Shown here piece after piece: positions 7,869-14,781 of a stretch of DNA of 23,358 nucleotides. The position numbers and the translations under genes were made by a program. How positions within the stretch are numbered: the first letter of the stretch is position 1; every line of letters starts with the position of its first letter. The notes under the pieces were generated by a model, which saw nothing but the letters and a program-made list of their open reading frames with translations, was not told the origin of the DNA and did no database searches. This DNA comes from Clostridia bacterium (GTDB taxonomy: Bacteria > Bacillota_A > Clostridia > Oscillospirales > Acutalibacteraceae): the NCBI GenBank assembly GCA_024699005.1, contig JAILQN010000178.1, positions 1 through 23,358 on the forward strand. Reading direction: 5' to 3'.

Positions 7869-8739
7869 GGGTCTCACCTTCTTCCGGCTGCCGGTAAAGC
7901 GTCTGCTGTTTTTCGATCTCCAGGCGGATCTTTTCGGTCTCCTCGGTTTCCACGATCGGCTGCGGAAGATCTTCGAGACGCAGCTCCCCGTTTTTAACTT
8001 TCTTTGCGATGGCGAAGCGTTCCTCGTCGCCCTCTTTATATACTATCGGAAGCCCCTGTCTGCCGATCATGAAATTTATGACCGCGACCGCCGCGAAGCA
8101 CGCGACGGCAACAAGAAAACCGGGATACGCCTTGCCGGAGATCAGGCCGGAAGCCCCTGCGGCAGCGGCGAACGCCGCCGTCAGCGCGAAAGAGATCACC
8201 GCAAAAACCGCACCGGTCACGGCTGTCCGGGCAAGTACCTTATGCATCTTTTTCACGCTCAGAAAGCATAGAACAGTCATAAAGAAAATCAGGACCGCAG
8301 CCATGGCGGAGAGCAGCAATGCGGCGATCGCGCAGGCGAGCAGCGTGAACGCCCTCCCGTTGACCGTTCCGCCCGTCATGGACATAAGATACGGCAGATA
8401 TCCGTCCTCATACGCGCCGTAAAGCCCCGGCGCGGACAGGGAAACCGTATCGTTCAGAAACGGCTGGGAGAATACCGCTTTTCCGTATGGGACGAGAAAG
8501 GAACAGATGGGAAGCAGCATGACGCAAAGCCGCGCGACCGTCAGCTTCGATCCGATATACGACGCCTTGAGATGCGCGATGAAACGGTTGATCCTGGCAA
8601 GAGAGAGCTCCGCCTTCTTCGCGTCCATGTAAAAGTTTTCCTCAAAATTGCAGAACCGCAGATTGACGCCGCAGTGAGGACAGTTCTGTTTAAGATACAA
8701 AAGACCGATCTTCTGTTTGCATTTCGGACATTCGGACAA
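7861..8739 (-). CDS. Zinc-ribbon multi-pass membrane protein, function unknown
   Basis: The start is TTG at 8739, chosen because AAAGGAGGCG lies about 8 bases upstream and because this frame begins with a complete ribbon, MSECPKCKQK. The zinc ribbon uses C4, C7, C20 and C23 (CPKC and CPHC). A charged helix follows, then four or five hydrophobic segments between about 67 and 230. The C-terminal tail (about 235-292) is charged, rich in Glu and ends in the cytoplasm if the helix count is even. The family was not recognised. It overlaps the following zinc-ribbon/Big2 gene by 8 bases, so the two products may work as a pair. It lies 54 bases after the secreted hydrolase gene in the same direction. 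Confidence 0.65.
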   Translation of the reverse strand: MSECPKCKQKIGLLYLKQNCPHCGVNLRFCNFEENFYMDAKKAELSLARINRFIAHLKASYIGSKLTVARLCVMLLPICSFLVPYGKAVFSQPFLNDTVSLSAPGLYGAYEDGYLPYLMSMTGGTVNGRAFTLLACAIAALLLSAMAAVLIFFMTVLCFLSVKKMHKVLARTAVTGAVFAVISFALTAAFAAAAGASGLISGKAYPGFLVAVACFAAVAVINFMIGRQGLPIVYKEGDEERFAIAKKVKNGELRLEDLPQPIVETEETEKIRLEIEKQQTLYRQPEEGETHA

Positions 8740-8793
8740 GATAAGCGCCTCCTTTCTTTCGGGTGATTGCGGTGAGCTGTCAGCTTTCAGCTG

Positions 8794-10698
8794 TTACAGA
8801 ATAATCGAGCGCAGTATTGCGATCACGGAATTGAACATCATTTTCAGGAAGCCGAAAAATGCGCTGCGGGCGACCGCCTGTTCCGCGAACCCCGGAACGC
8901 ACCTGTCAAACGCCGTTTCGTGCAGAGCTGCGGTATAAGGAACGGCAGGATCATAGGCGGGCGCGTCGCCGTTCTGCAGAGTGAACGTCAGCGTCCGGCT
9001 GCCGAGGGGCGGTGCCGAGCCCGGGAGCGTATAGTTGACCGTGATATCTGCGGTCGTCCCGCTGACGGCGGGGACCGTCCCCCGAAGCGGCAGGGTACGG
9101 GATTCGCCCGGCGCGAGCAACGAAAGGTCCTTCACTGCGAACGCCGCGTCGATCCCGTCGACGGATACGGAGATCAGCTGCATTCTGTACTTCTGCGATA
9201 AGTTGGTAACCGTCAGCGCGGAATCCGAGCCGCTCCAGTAGCCCTGGGGCGAACGGTCAGGCGCGGCGGTGACGGCGTAATCCGGAGCCGAACTGTATTT
9301 AAACTGCGGAAATTCGGCGTAAGTACCGACGTCCACGCGTTCGTTTGAGAAAAACAGCGTCTTGCACAGTTCCCTGCAGTATCCGTCCCGCCAGGCGTTC
9401 CCGTGGAACATACCGTTGACGATCCAGGTATTATCTGGCAGGTAACCGCAGGAAACGTCGACGCACATATCCGGCGAAACGTGGTTGTGCGCCCCGTCCC
9501 CGCAGCCTGTGTGCCAGGCGGGATAACCGTCGCTGAAGCGGCTGCCGAAGGGCGCAGTCTTCGCGCCGGTGGAGGCGTTCACCGTGACCACCATATCGGA
9601 CTGTTCACGCATGCCGGTCACGGCGGGTATGCCGGCGCCGGCGACGATATATATATTCATCCCCTCGTCCAGGCATGCTGAAAACGTGTCGGCGATTTGT
9701 CCCAGAATCTCGTAATGGAAATAATCGCTTTTGGCGATCAGATCGGCGCTTTCCACGGGGTCGAGCTGACTTTCTTTCAGCTCTTCATAATATTCGGTCG
9801 GAATAAAATCCCAGATGCTTCCCCAATAACCCAGAATGCCCTTCACCCAGCGGTGGATCAGCATATTGCACAGATCGTCCAATATGCCGAACTGTTCGGC
9901 GCGCACCAGCCAGTTGACGTCCTCCTCCAGCATTTCGGTGTTCTCCAGATAACGGACCAGCGTCTCTTCGTCGATCGCCGCCGTTTCGCTCATCAGATCG
10001 TAAGCCGCGGCGGCGCCGCCGATGGCGGGAACTATCATCAGGACGTTGTTGACGACGTTTTTCGGGAGGCCGTACATGGAAAGATAGGCTGCGACGGTCT
10101 GTCCGCCGTGGCTGACGGCGATAAGGTTGACCTTCGCTGCGCCGGTATATTCCAGAACGTCGTCGATGTACCTGTCCAGCGTTGCCGCGCAGTCCACCAT
10201 GGAGCGTCTGAAATCCTGCTGGTAGGCGAAAATATGATCGTATCCGTCCGCGCCGTACTGCGCCGCGATATCCTTCATGATCTCGTATTCATGGACGTGC
10301 CCGCCCGTTTCGCGCAGATACGTATACTGCGTATGCGCGGGGTCCTGATCGTAAGTCACAACGTCGTAAACACTGCTGCCGTCCGGGTTCATCGCCAGCC
10401 TGCCCACGTAGTTGACCATCTCCTGCCCCAGCAGGTCGCAGAGATATTCCGGACGGCGGAAAGCCAGCTCCCCGAGTCCTCTGCCGAACTGAGCGATCTT
10501 TGACAGCACGGTATCGATGATCGAGTCCTTATCGAGTCTCCATATCTTTTCGCCGTCAATATACAGGTCGCAGGACGAATACCCCGGTACGATGATCGTG
10601 GGATAATCGCGGGCGTCGGGCGTGCTCTTAGCGCCTGCGGGCGCCGCGATCGGAAATACAAGCGTCAAACACATCAGAACTGTCAAAAGCTTTTTCAT
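8794..10698 (-). CDS. Secreted LCAT-like alpha/beta hydrolase (lipase/acyltransferase-type)
   Basis: This 634-residue protein has a signal peptide at 1-23 (MKKLL..., cleavage after AGA). PTIIVPGY (33-40) matches the first strand and oxyanion area of lipases. HIFAYQQDFR (155-164) corresponds to the FxYDWR stretch of LCAT/PGAP1-type enzymes. NLIAVSHGGQ (191-200) is the nucleophile elbow with Ser196, reading A-x-S-x-G rather than the usual G-x-S-x-G. A likely catalytic His is in the region GMFHGN, before residue 440. The C-terminal third carries an Ig-like beta domain (about 480-590) and a hydrophobic tail, FFGFLKMMFNSVIAILRSII. The expected role is hydrolysis or transfer of ester-linked acyl groups outside the cell; the substrate is unknown. 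GGGAGG lies 8 bases before the ATG and a promoter is seen at 10735-10763, so this is probably the first gene of the minus-strand operon. Confidence 0.75.
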   Translation of the reverse strand: MKKLLTVLMCLTLVFPIAAPAGAKSTPDARDYPTIIVPGYSSCDLYIDGEKIWRLDKDSIIDTVLSKIAQFGRGLGELAFRRPEYLCDLLGQEMVNYVGRLAMNPDGSSVYDVVTYDQDPAHTQYTYLRETGGHVHEYEIMKDIAAQYGADGYDHIFAYQQDFRRSMVDCAATLDRYIDDVLEYTGAAKVNLIAVSHGGQTVAAYLSMYGLPKNVVNNVLMIVPAIGGAAAAYDLMSETAAIDEETLVRYLENTEMLEEDVNWLVRAEQFGILDDLCNMLIHRWVKGILGYWGSIWDFIPTEYYEELKESQLDPVESADLIAKSDYFHYEILGQIADTFSACLDEGMNIYIVAGAGIPAVTGMREQSDMVVTVNASTGAKTAPFGSRFSDGYPAWHTGCGDGAHNHVSPDMCVDVSCGYLPDNTWIVNGMFHGNAWRDGYCRELCKTLFFSNERVDVGTYAEFPQFKYSSAPDYAVTAAPDRSPQGYWSGSDSALTVTNLSQKYRMQLISVSVDGIDAAFAVKDLSLLAPGESRTLPLRGTVPAVSGTTADITVNYTLPGSAPPLGSRTLTFTLQNGDAPAYDPAVPYTAALHETAFDRCVPGFAEQAVARSAFFGFLKMMFNSVIAILRSIIL

Positions 10699-10734
10699 AT
10701 CTTTGCCTCCCGTACGGGATTAGTTATTGATGTC

Positions 10735-10763
10735 ATAATAACCCAAATCATTTACAAAAGCAA
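10735..10763 (-). promoter_or_regulatory. Promoter for the hydrolase operon
   Basis: On the minus strand, TTGCTT (10763-10758) and TATTAT (10740-10735) are separated by 17 bases, a good sigma-A pattern. The -10 ends 36 bases before the hydrolase ATG. It is divergent from the GH16 promoter. Confidence 0.6.
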
Positions 10764-10795
10764 CCGTTTATAATCAAATTCTTCAAATTCGGGCA

Positions 10796-10836
10796 GTTTG
10801 TATTGTATTTTTTATACTATGTGATATAATACAAAC
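10796..10836 (+). promoter_or_regulatory. GH16 promoter inside nested inverted repeats
   Basis: TTGTAT (10803-10808), a 16-base spacer and a perfect TATAAT (10825-10830) form a sigma-A promoter ending 34 bases before the GTG start. It is framed by an exact 9-bp inverted repeat, GTTTGTATT (10796-10804) and AATACAAAC (10828-10836), and contains a second one, GTAT-TTTTT-ATAC (10805-10817). The outer repeat overlaps both promoter hexamers and could be an operator. Confidence 0.65.
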
Positions 10837-10864
10837 CAATGACGAATACAGAGGGGGCGTTCCG

Positions 10865-11743
10865 GTGAAAAACCTGTTCGACAAGTTCATCAATCTCTCC
10901 ATCGACCTTATACACCGGGTCATTGTCGTTTACCGTGTAAGAAAACCGTACAGACGTTCCGGCAGCATTGACCTGTCAAAGTTCACGCTCACGTTTGAGG
11001 ATGATTTTGACGGGGATACGCTCGATCCCTCTGTATGGAACCATTTCCGCCAGGGCGAGAGAAAAGGCGGATATTGGGATAAGGAACAGGCGTTTCTCAG
11101 GGACGGCAACCTGATCATCCGCACGGAGTATAAACCGGACGGAAAATACGGTCCGGGCTGGTACTGCGACAGGATCGACACCAGACGCCTGTGGGAGCAG
11201 AAATACGGCTATTTTGAATGCCGCTGCATCCTCCCCGCCGCTCAGGGGCTTTGGTCGGCGTTCTGGCTTTCGACGGAGGCGATAGGCGATTTCGTCCCCG
11301 GCAGACAGGGCACGGAGATCGACGTTTTCGAATCCCCGTTATGGCACAGAAAACTGAAGAACAAAGAAAACGGGATGATAACGTCCAATCTGCATTACGG
11401 CGGCTACGACGCGGGACACAGATACCGGAACGCCGCCGTCGCAAAAGCAAACGACCCCTACAGGGAATACAACACCTACGGGGTCGAATGGAACGAGGAC
11501 GGATATATCTTCTACGTCAACGGGAAAGAGACCGGCAGGAGCCGTTTCGGCGGCGTTTCACGCGTCCCGGAGTATCTGCAGCTCTCGGTGGAGATCGACG
11601 GCGTCGCAGGAAAGCCGTTCCCGGGGTGGTCGGGAAAAATAACGGGGAACGCGCCCGGCACGTTCCCTGTGGATTTTATCGTCGATTACGTCAGAGCTTA
11701 TCAGTATAACTCTGTACTTACTCAATCCGCCGGACGGGACTGA
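10865..11743 (+). CDS. Glycoside hydrolase family 16 enzyme
   Basis: This is a 292-residue GH16 beta-jelly-roll enzyme. The catalytic motif E-x-D-x-x-E is present as GTEIDVFE, with E151 (nucleophile), D153 and E156 (acid/base). Other family features are the opening strand FEDDFDGDTLDPSVW (44-58), GYFECRCILP (115-124), GLWSAFWL (128-135), YGVEWNEDGYIFYVNG and the final strand VDYVRAYQ. GH16 members cleave beta-1,3 or beta-1,4 links in glucans and galactans; the specificity is not readable. There is no classical signal peptide: the N-terminus is an amphipathic, basic helix (about 1-30), so location is uncertain. The start is GTG, supported by GAGGGGG about 7 bases upstream. It is one of only two plus-strand genes and is transcribed divergently from the hydrolase operon. 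Confidence 0.9.
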   Translation: MKNLFDKFINLSIDLIHRVIVVYRVRKPYRRSGSIDLSKFTLTFEDDFDGDTLDPSVWNHFRQGERKGGYWDKEQAFLRDGNLIIRTEYKPDGKYGPGWYCDRIDTRRLWEQKYGYFECRCILPAAQGLWSAFWLSTEAIGDFVPGRQGTEIDVFESPLWHRKLKNKENGMITSNLHYGGYDAGHRYRNAAVAKANDPYREYNTYGVEWNEDGYIFYVNGKETGRSRFGGVSRVPEYLQLSVEIDGVAGKPFPGWSGKITGNAPGTFPVDFIVDYVRAYQYNSVLTQSAGRD

Positions 11744-11773
11744 GCGTCCGGATCTCCATCGACCGGCAACCGG
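11730..11773. other. Hairpins between convergent genes, no clear terminator
   Basis: CCGGACG (11730-11736) pairs with CGTCCGG (11745-11751) across the GH16 stop codon. ACCGG (11762-11766) pairs with CCGGT (11770-11774), followed by only three T's. Neither has the long T run of the other terminators in this window. Confidence 0.35.
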
Positions 11774-11797
11774 TTTCTGATGCCTGCACCGAATCGA

Positions 11798-12799
11798 TCA
11801 GCACTCCCTTGTCATAAGACGGAACTGACTGTAACTGACCCGCAGACGCAGCTCCTCTCCCCGGACGAAACGGCCGATATCCTCCGCGACGGCGAACGTC
11901 ATCCGCGCGCCCGCGGCAACGGCTGCCGCGTGGGGCTGGAGCATCGTGACCTCTGTCATTTCCGGCAGTTCTTTACCGATATTCCCCGCCCCTTCTTTTT
12001 CATAAACGTCAAGGACAGCGTAGATCCTTTTTTCTCTCAGGGCGTCAAGCAGCGCACCGGTATCGATGATCGAACCGCGTGCGGAATTGATCAGCAGAGC
12101 CCCGAAGGGCAGCAGCGCCAGCGCTTCCCTGCCGATCATACGGCAAGTCTCGGGCGTTCTGGAGGCGTGAACGGAAACTATCGGGTTTTTCATCGCGGTC
12201 TCAAAATCGCAGAGCTGTGCAAAATCCCATTTTCCGAGCGCGTCCCGGGGCAGATAGGGATCATAGATATACACTCTGCATCCGAACGGCGCAAGCAGGT
12301 CCAGCAGCGCCCTTCCCACGGTCCCGAGACCGATCAGACCTATCCGCGCGCCGAAAATGGAGCTCTGCCGGTCCTCCAGCTTGTTCCATCCGCCGGAGCG
12401 CAGGATCGCGTCCGTCTGAATGAAACGGTGCGTGCCCGCGATCATATAGCCCAGGACGCTTTCGGCAACGTACCGCGCCATCACGGAGTTGGCGCTTATA
12501 ACGGGAATATCCCGCCTGTAAAGCTCTTCGCTTGCGACGCCTGCGACCGAACCGGCGGCGTGCGCGACAAGTCGGAGCCGCCGCGCGTTTTCCAGTATAC
12601 TTCCGTCGATCCTCGGCGTGCCCCAGTGCGTCAGCAGGATATCGGCACCGGCAGCCCGTCCCCGGAGCTCTTCCGCCGTAAAGGACCGGTCAAAGGGATT
12701 TCTTTCCACTTCGCCGAAGTCCTTCAGCCGTTCCAGGACCTCGACCGGGAAATAGCGGGAAAACGTCCGGTTGTCCGGAGGAGTGATAAGTATTTTCAT
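11798..12799 (-). CDS. D-isomer-specific 2-hydroxyacid dehydrogenase family protein
   Basis: This 333-residue protein has the standard length and layout of NAD(P)-dependent D-2-hydroxyacid dehydrogenases: a substrate domain split around a Rossmann domain. The dinucleotide motif is GLGTVG (157-162), with D180 after strand 2 (YIYD). The catalytic set is R241 (NSARGS), E267 (LDVYEKEG) and H290 (LQPHAA). The usual H-x-x-G is H-A-A-A here, a small departure. Such enzymes interconvert 2-keto acids and D-2-hydroxyacids; here a sugar-acid or glyoxylate-type substrate is possible from context, but this is inference. No good ribosome binding site is seen before the ATG at 12799. It follows the toroid-like gene in the same direction with a MITE-like hairpin element between them. 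Its last codons resemble the leader of the sugar isomerase gene at 17009-17038. Confidence 0.88.
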   Translation of the reverse strand: MKILITPPDNRTFSRYFPVEVLERLKDFGEVERNPFDRSFTAEELRGRAAGADILLTHWGTPRIDGSILENARRLRLVAHAAGSVAGVASEELYRRDIPVISANSVMARYVAESVLGYMIAGTHRFIQTDAILRSGGWNKLEDRQSSIFGARIGLIGLGTVGRALLDLLAPFGCRVYIYDPYLPRDALGKWDFAQLCDFETAMKNPIVSVHASRTPETCRMIGREALALLPFGALLINSARGSIIDTGALLDALREKRIYAVLDVYEKEGAGNIGKELPEMTEVTMLQPHAAAVAAGARMTFAVAEDIGRFVRGEELRLRVSYSQFRLMTREC

Positions 12800-12825
12800 G
12801 ATCGTCAGAAGGGATGTGGAGAGTT

Positions 12826-12941
12826 TAGAGTGGAGTTTGGAGAGTGGAGAGTGGAGTTATTGCGCGGCAATAAGACAGCGATAATTATACTTTGCAAAAA
12901 ACAACCGTATCTCAACTCTCAACTCTCCACACTCCACTCTA
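12826..12941. mobile_element. MITE-like hairpin element with 31-bp imperfect inverted ends
   Basis: The left end (12826-12856) and the reverse complement of the right end (12941-12911) match at 28 of 31 positions. The arms are built from tandem GTGGAGA/GTTGAGA-type units and both outer ends are TA. The interior carries a perfect 7-bp hairpin, TTATTGC-GCG-GCAATAA (12857-12873), then AT-rich sequence. No gene is present. It separates the toroid-like gene (stop at 12945) from the dehydrogenase gene (start at 12799). Confidence 0.7.
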
Positions 12942-12944
12942 TGG

Positions 12945-13997
12945 TCATATAAAGGGTCTTGCGTCCAGCACTAAGCGAAGCGGTTTTTCGGTGAGGATCT
13001 TCCCGGGCAATGCGCTCTGCAGCTCCGCGAGCGTGCAGCACGCGCCGAAAAGCATATGCAGATCGTTGAAGCTTTCGTCCTTTTCAAAATCAAGTCGCGC
13101 AAGAGCCGCGCAGTACTCCTCCGCAAACCTTTCGATAAGAGCAATGCGTTCACTCCGACGGTGACCGGTCTGCCGCCCCGCGCGGGTAAGGCAGTACAGC
13201 CAGTCCATCTCGATGAAGTTGCATTTTTTCATAAAGTAATCCGGAAGGCCGTTTTTGTCATACAGCCGGATACAGGTGTCTATGACTCTTTCCGGATATC
13301 TGAGAGGGATCCCGGCGTATTCCAGATTGAACGTGTAATGGAATCCGGCGGCCATGTAATTATAAAGGGACGCCCTGCCGTTTACCCTCCGCCGGTCGGA
13401 ACAAGGCGCAGACGCCGCGGCGTTCCGTATCCAGAAGCCCGTTGTTTCATCCGCGTTTTCCCAAAGCCAGTCGAAATAATTCCCCGAAAATTCTTCGGTC
13501 ATCTCCCCCGCGTTGACAAGCGCGGCGTAAACGCCTGCTCCTATGTGGGATTGCGGCCACGGGTCCCCATGCCAGTCAAGCCCGTCCAGCAGCGCGTACA
13601 GCTCCGTTTTATCAAAATACCGATGCAGCGCGCTGAGGGGATACAGCGGTTTTTCGTCAAACAGACGAAGCGCGCCGAGGCAGTGCGCGGTGGTATGCAT
13701 GGGATCGTGACTGCTCTCGCGGAACAGCCCTGTTCCGGCGTCCTGCAGGTTCCGGAGCTCCCGGATCCGGGCCTGTCGGGTTTCCCCGTCACAGTCAAAA
13801 TCATTGACCGTATACAGGATATTGGCGGCGTCGGCGCAGCCGTAGGGATTGTTCCCGAGTTCCCTCGGAGCGCCGCCGTCTCCCCAGACGCCCCCTTCCC
13901 AGAGCCATCTGCAATATGTCCCCGTCTGCCGGAGCTCATGACGCCTGACGCATTTTGCGATCTCTGCGATCAGAGGACGGATATCAACGGTATCCAT
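12945..13997 (-). CDS. Unrecognised protein, probable alpha/alpha-toroid fold
   Basis: This 350-residue protein has no signal peptide or membrane helix. I do not recognise the family. It is helical with repeated aromatic and small-residue motifs that recall six-hairpin (alpha/alpha) toroid enzymes: NPYGCADAANILYT (50-63), HTTAHCLGALRLF (101-113), DWHGDPWPQSHIGAGVYAAL (141-160), FDWLWENADETTGFW and NYMAAGFHYTFNLEY. The clustered Trp, His and Asp would suit a carbohydrate-active enzyme, and its place beside a dehydrogenase and a GH16 gene fits, but no catalytic residues can be assigned. The start has AAAGGA about 9 bases upstream and a promoter at 14037-14065. Confidence 0.6.
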   Translation of the reverse strand: MDTVDIRPLIAEIAKCVRRHELRQTGTYCRWLWEGGVWGDGGAPRELGNNPYGCADAANILYTVNDFDCDGETRQARIRELRNLQDAGTGLFRESSHDPMHTTAHCLGALRLFDEKPLYPLSALHRYFDKTELYALLDGLDWHGDPWPQSHIGAGVYAALVNAGEMTEEFSGNYFDWLWENADETTGFWIRNAAASAPCSDRRRVNGRASLYNYMAAGFHYTFNLEYAGIPLRYPERVIDTCIRLYDKNGLPDYFMKKCNFIEMDWLYCLTRAGRQTGHRRSERIALIERFAEEYCAALARLDFEKDESFNDLHMLFGACCTLAELQSALPGKILTEKPLRLVLDARPFI

Positions 13998-14036
13998 AGC
14001 GGTATCCTTTTCTATATTTCTGATTTAAGCAAAATA

Positions 14037-14065
14037 ATAATATCATTTTCTTCGGTAAAATTCAA
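14037..14065 (-). promoter_or_regulatory. Promoter for the toroid-like gene and dehydrogenase
   Basis: On the minus strand, TTGAAT (14065-14060), a 17-base spacer and TATTAT (14042-14037) form a good sigma-A promoter ending 39 bases before the ATG at 13997. Confidence 0.62.
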
Positions 14066-14070
14066 TCGGC

Positions 14071-14114
14071 AAAAAAGCGGATCGTCAGGCAATACTTTGT
14101 GTATTAACGACCAT
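14071..14114. repeat. Second, degraded copy of the MITE core
   Basis: A 21-base string at 14090-14110 (AATAC-TTTGT-GTATT hairpin plus AACGA) is identical to 4811-4831 in the centre of the MITE-like element. Both are preceded by AAAAAGCG and followed one base later by CAT. The 15-bp terminal repeats are missing here, so this seems to be a decayed or partial copy. Confidence 0.65.
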
Positions 14115-14300
14115 CTTACGCTCACCAGGCGCAGGAGCGCAGCATCAACGACATGCCTTTTCTTCCGTTGATGAAATCTGAAAAAAAAAGATCTTCACGG
14201 ATTTCCGTGTAAAAGGTACCGGTGCTGTCTATACGTTTTATCAGGGAATAATGCATATAGGTCGCTTCGCAAACGGTGATTATGTATTTTTGGCACAAAT

Positions 14301-14323
14301 AAAAAAATCGCGCGAAGCGCGAT
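14301..14323 (-). terminator. Intrinsic terminator (minus strand) in repeat region
   Basis: On minus: ATCGCGC, a TTC loop, GCGCGAT, then seven T's. The 7-bp stem is perfect. No gene ends directly before it, so it may belong to the repeat cluster or to an unseen small transcript. Confidence 0.6.
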
Positions 14324-14331
14324 AACCGCAC

Positions 14332-14467
14332 AAGCCGCCCCTGCCAAGGGGAGGTGCCGCCGGAGGCGGCGGAGGGGTCCGGGTCCGGGCTTGTTTTTTG
14401 GTTCTTTGCTTTGACCGGCGACCCCTCCACCGCTTCGCGGTCTCCCTCCCCTTGGCAGGGGCGGCTT
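14332..14467. repeat. 136-bp nested inverted repeat (23-bp perfect arms)
   Basis: The arms at 14332-14354 and 14445-14467 are exact reverse complements over 23 bp (outermost bases AAGCCGCCCCTGCC). Inside, GGAGGGGTC (14371-14379) and GACCCCTCC (14419-14427) also pair. Each half has its own smaller hairpin: GCCGCC-GGA-GGCGGC and CCGC-TTC-GCGG. The whole could form a cruciform or a long RNA hairpin. It is bracketed by the 19-bp direct repeat noted above. Confidence 0.8.
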
Positions 14468-14642
14468 ATATGGTTGCTTTCACTTCGCGAACGGTGATTA
14501 TATATAAAAATCTCCGTCCCGTCCGATCGTCGTACACAACGGCAGGAGGCGCATAAATGCGTGCTGCTGTTCTTCCGTTATCAGAAATCGGATAATACGT
14601 TTTTTTGCGCAGTATGAATCAAACATTAATCCGTGAAGGACC

Positions 14643-14679
14643 AAAAAAAGCCGGACTGCCGCGCAACGCCCGGTTTTTT
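14643..14679. terminator. Second copy of the terminator hairpin
   Basis: A7, a CCGG...CCGG stem and T6. The first 18 bases equal those at 1654-1671. It lies 103 bases after the minus-strand stop at 14782 and could be a back-up terminator for that gene or block transcription from the other side. Confidence 0.7.
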
Positions 14680-14729
14680 ACAATCATACGTGAGAACAGA
14701 TACAGATCCGGCGTGCAGTACAGAAAGCC

Positions 14730-14767
14730 AAAAAACATCGGAGAGCGGAACACTTCCTCTCTCCGAT
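14730..14767 (-). terminator. Terminator of the zinc-ribbon/binding-domain gene
   Basis: On minus: ATCGGAGAG pairs with CTCTCCGAT (9 bp), the stem then continues with GGAA/TTCC around a 3-base loop after one mismatch, and it is followed by G and six T's. It begins 15 bases after the stop codon at 14782. Confidence 0.8.
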
Positions 14768-14781
14768 ATATTTACGGAAAA

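Larger units (their letters stand above)
14115..14642. other. Gene-poor, repeat-rich stretch
   Basis: I see no convincing gene here. It contains a direct repeat (CTTCGCAAACGGTGATTAT at 14265-14283; CTTCGCGAACGGTGATTAT at 14483-14501), a terminator-like hairpin at 14301-14323 and the large inverted repeat at 14332-14467. Similar TTCTTCCGTT...GAAATC segments occur near 14160 and 14570. A 102-codon minus-strand reading frame (14122-14430) runs through these repeats and has no ribosome binding site at its ATGs. Confidence 0.6.

Noticed and set aside
11780..12952. A 390-codon plus-strand reading frame
   Set aside because: It is antisense to the 2-hydroxyacid dehydrogenase, which has the Rossmann and catalytic motifs; long antisense frames are common in GC-rich coding DNA.
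14122..14430. A 102-codon minus-strand frame in the gene-poor stretch
   Set aside because: The first half is translated from the inverted repeats, and the internal ATG near 14255 has no ribosome binding site; no family was recognised.
14544..14595. AGGAGG followed 7 bases later by ATG and a 12-codon frame (plus strand)
   Set aside because: It could be a leader peptide, but there is no plus-strand gene after it and the region is full of repeats, so chance is likely.
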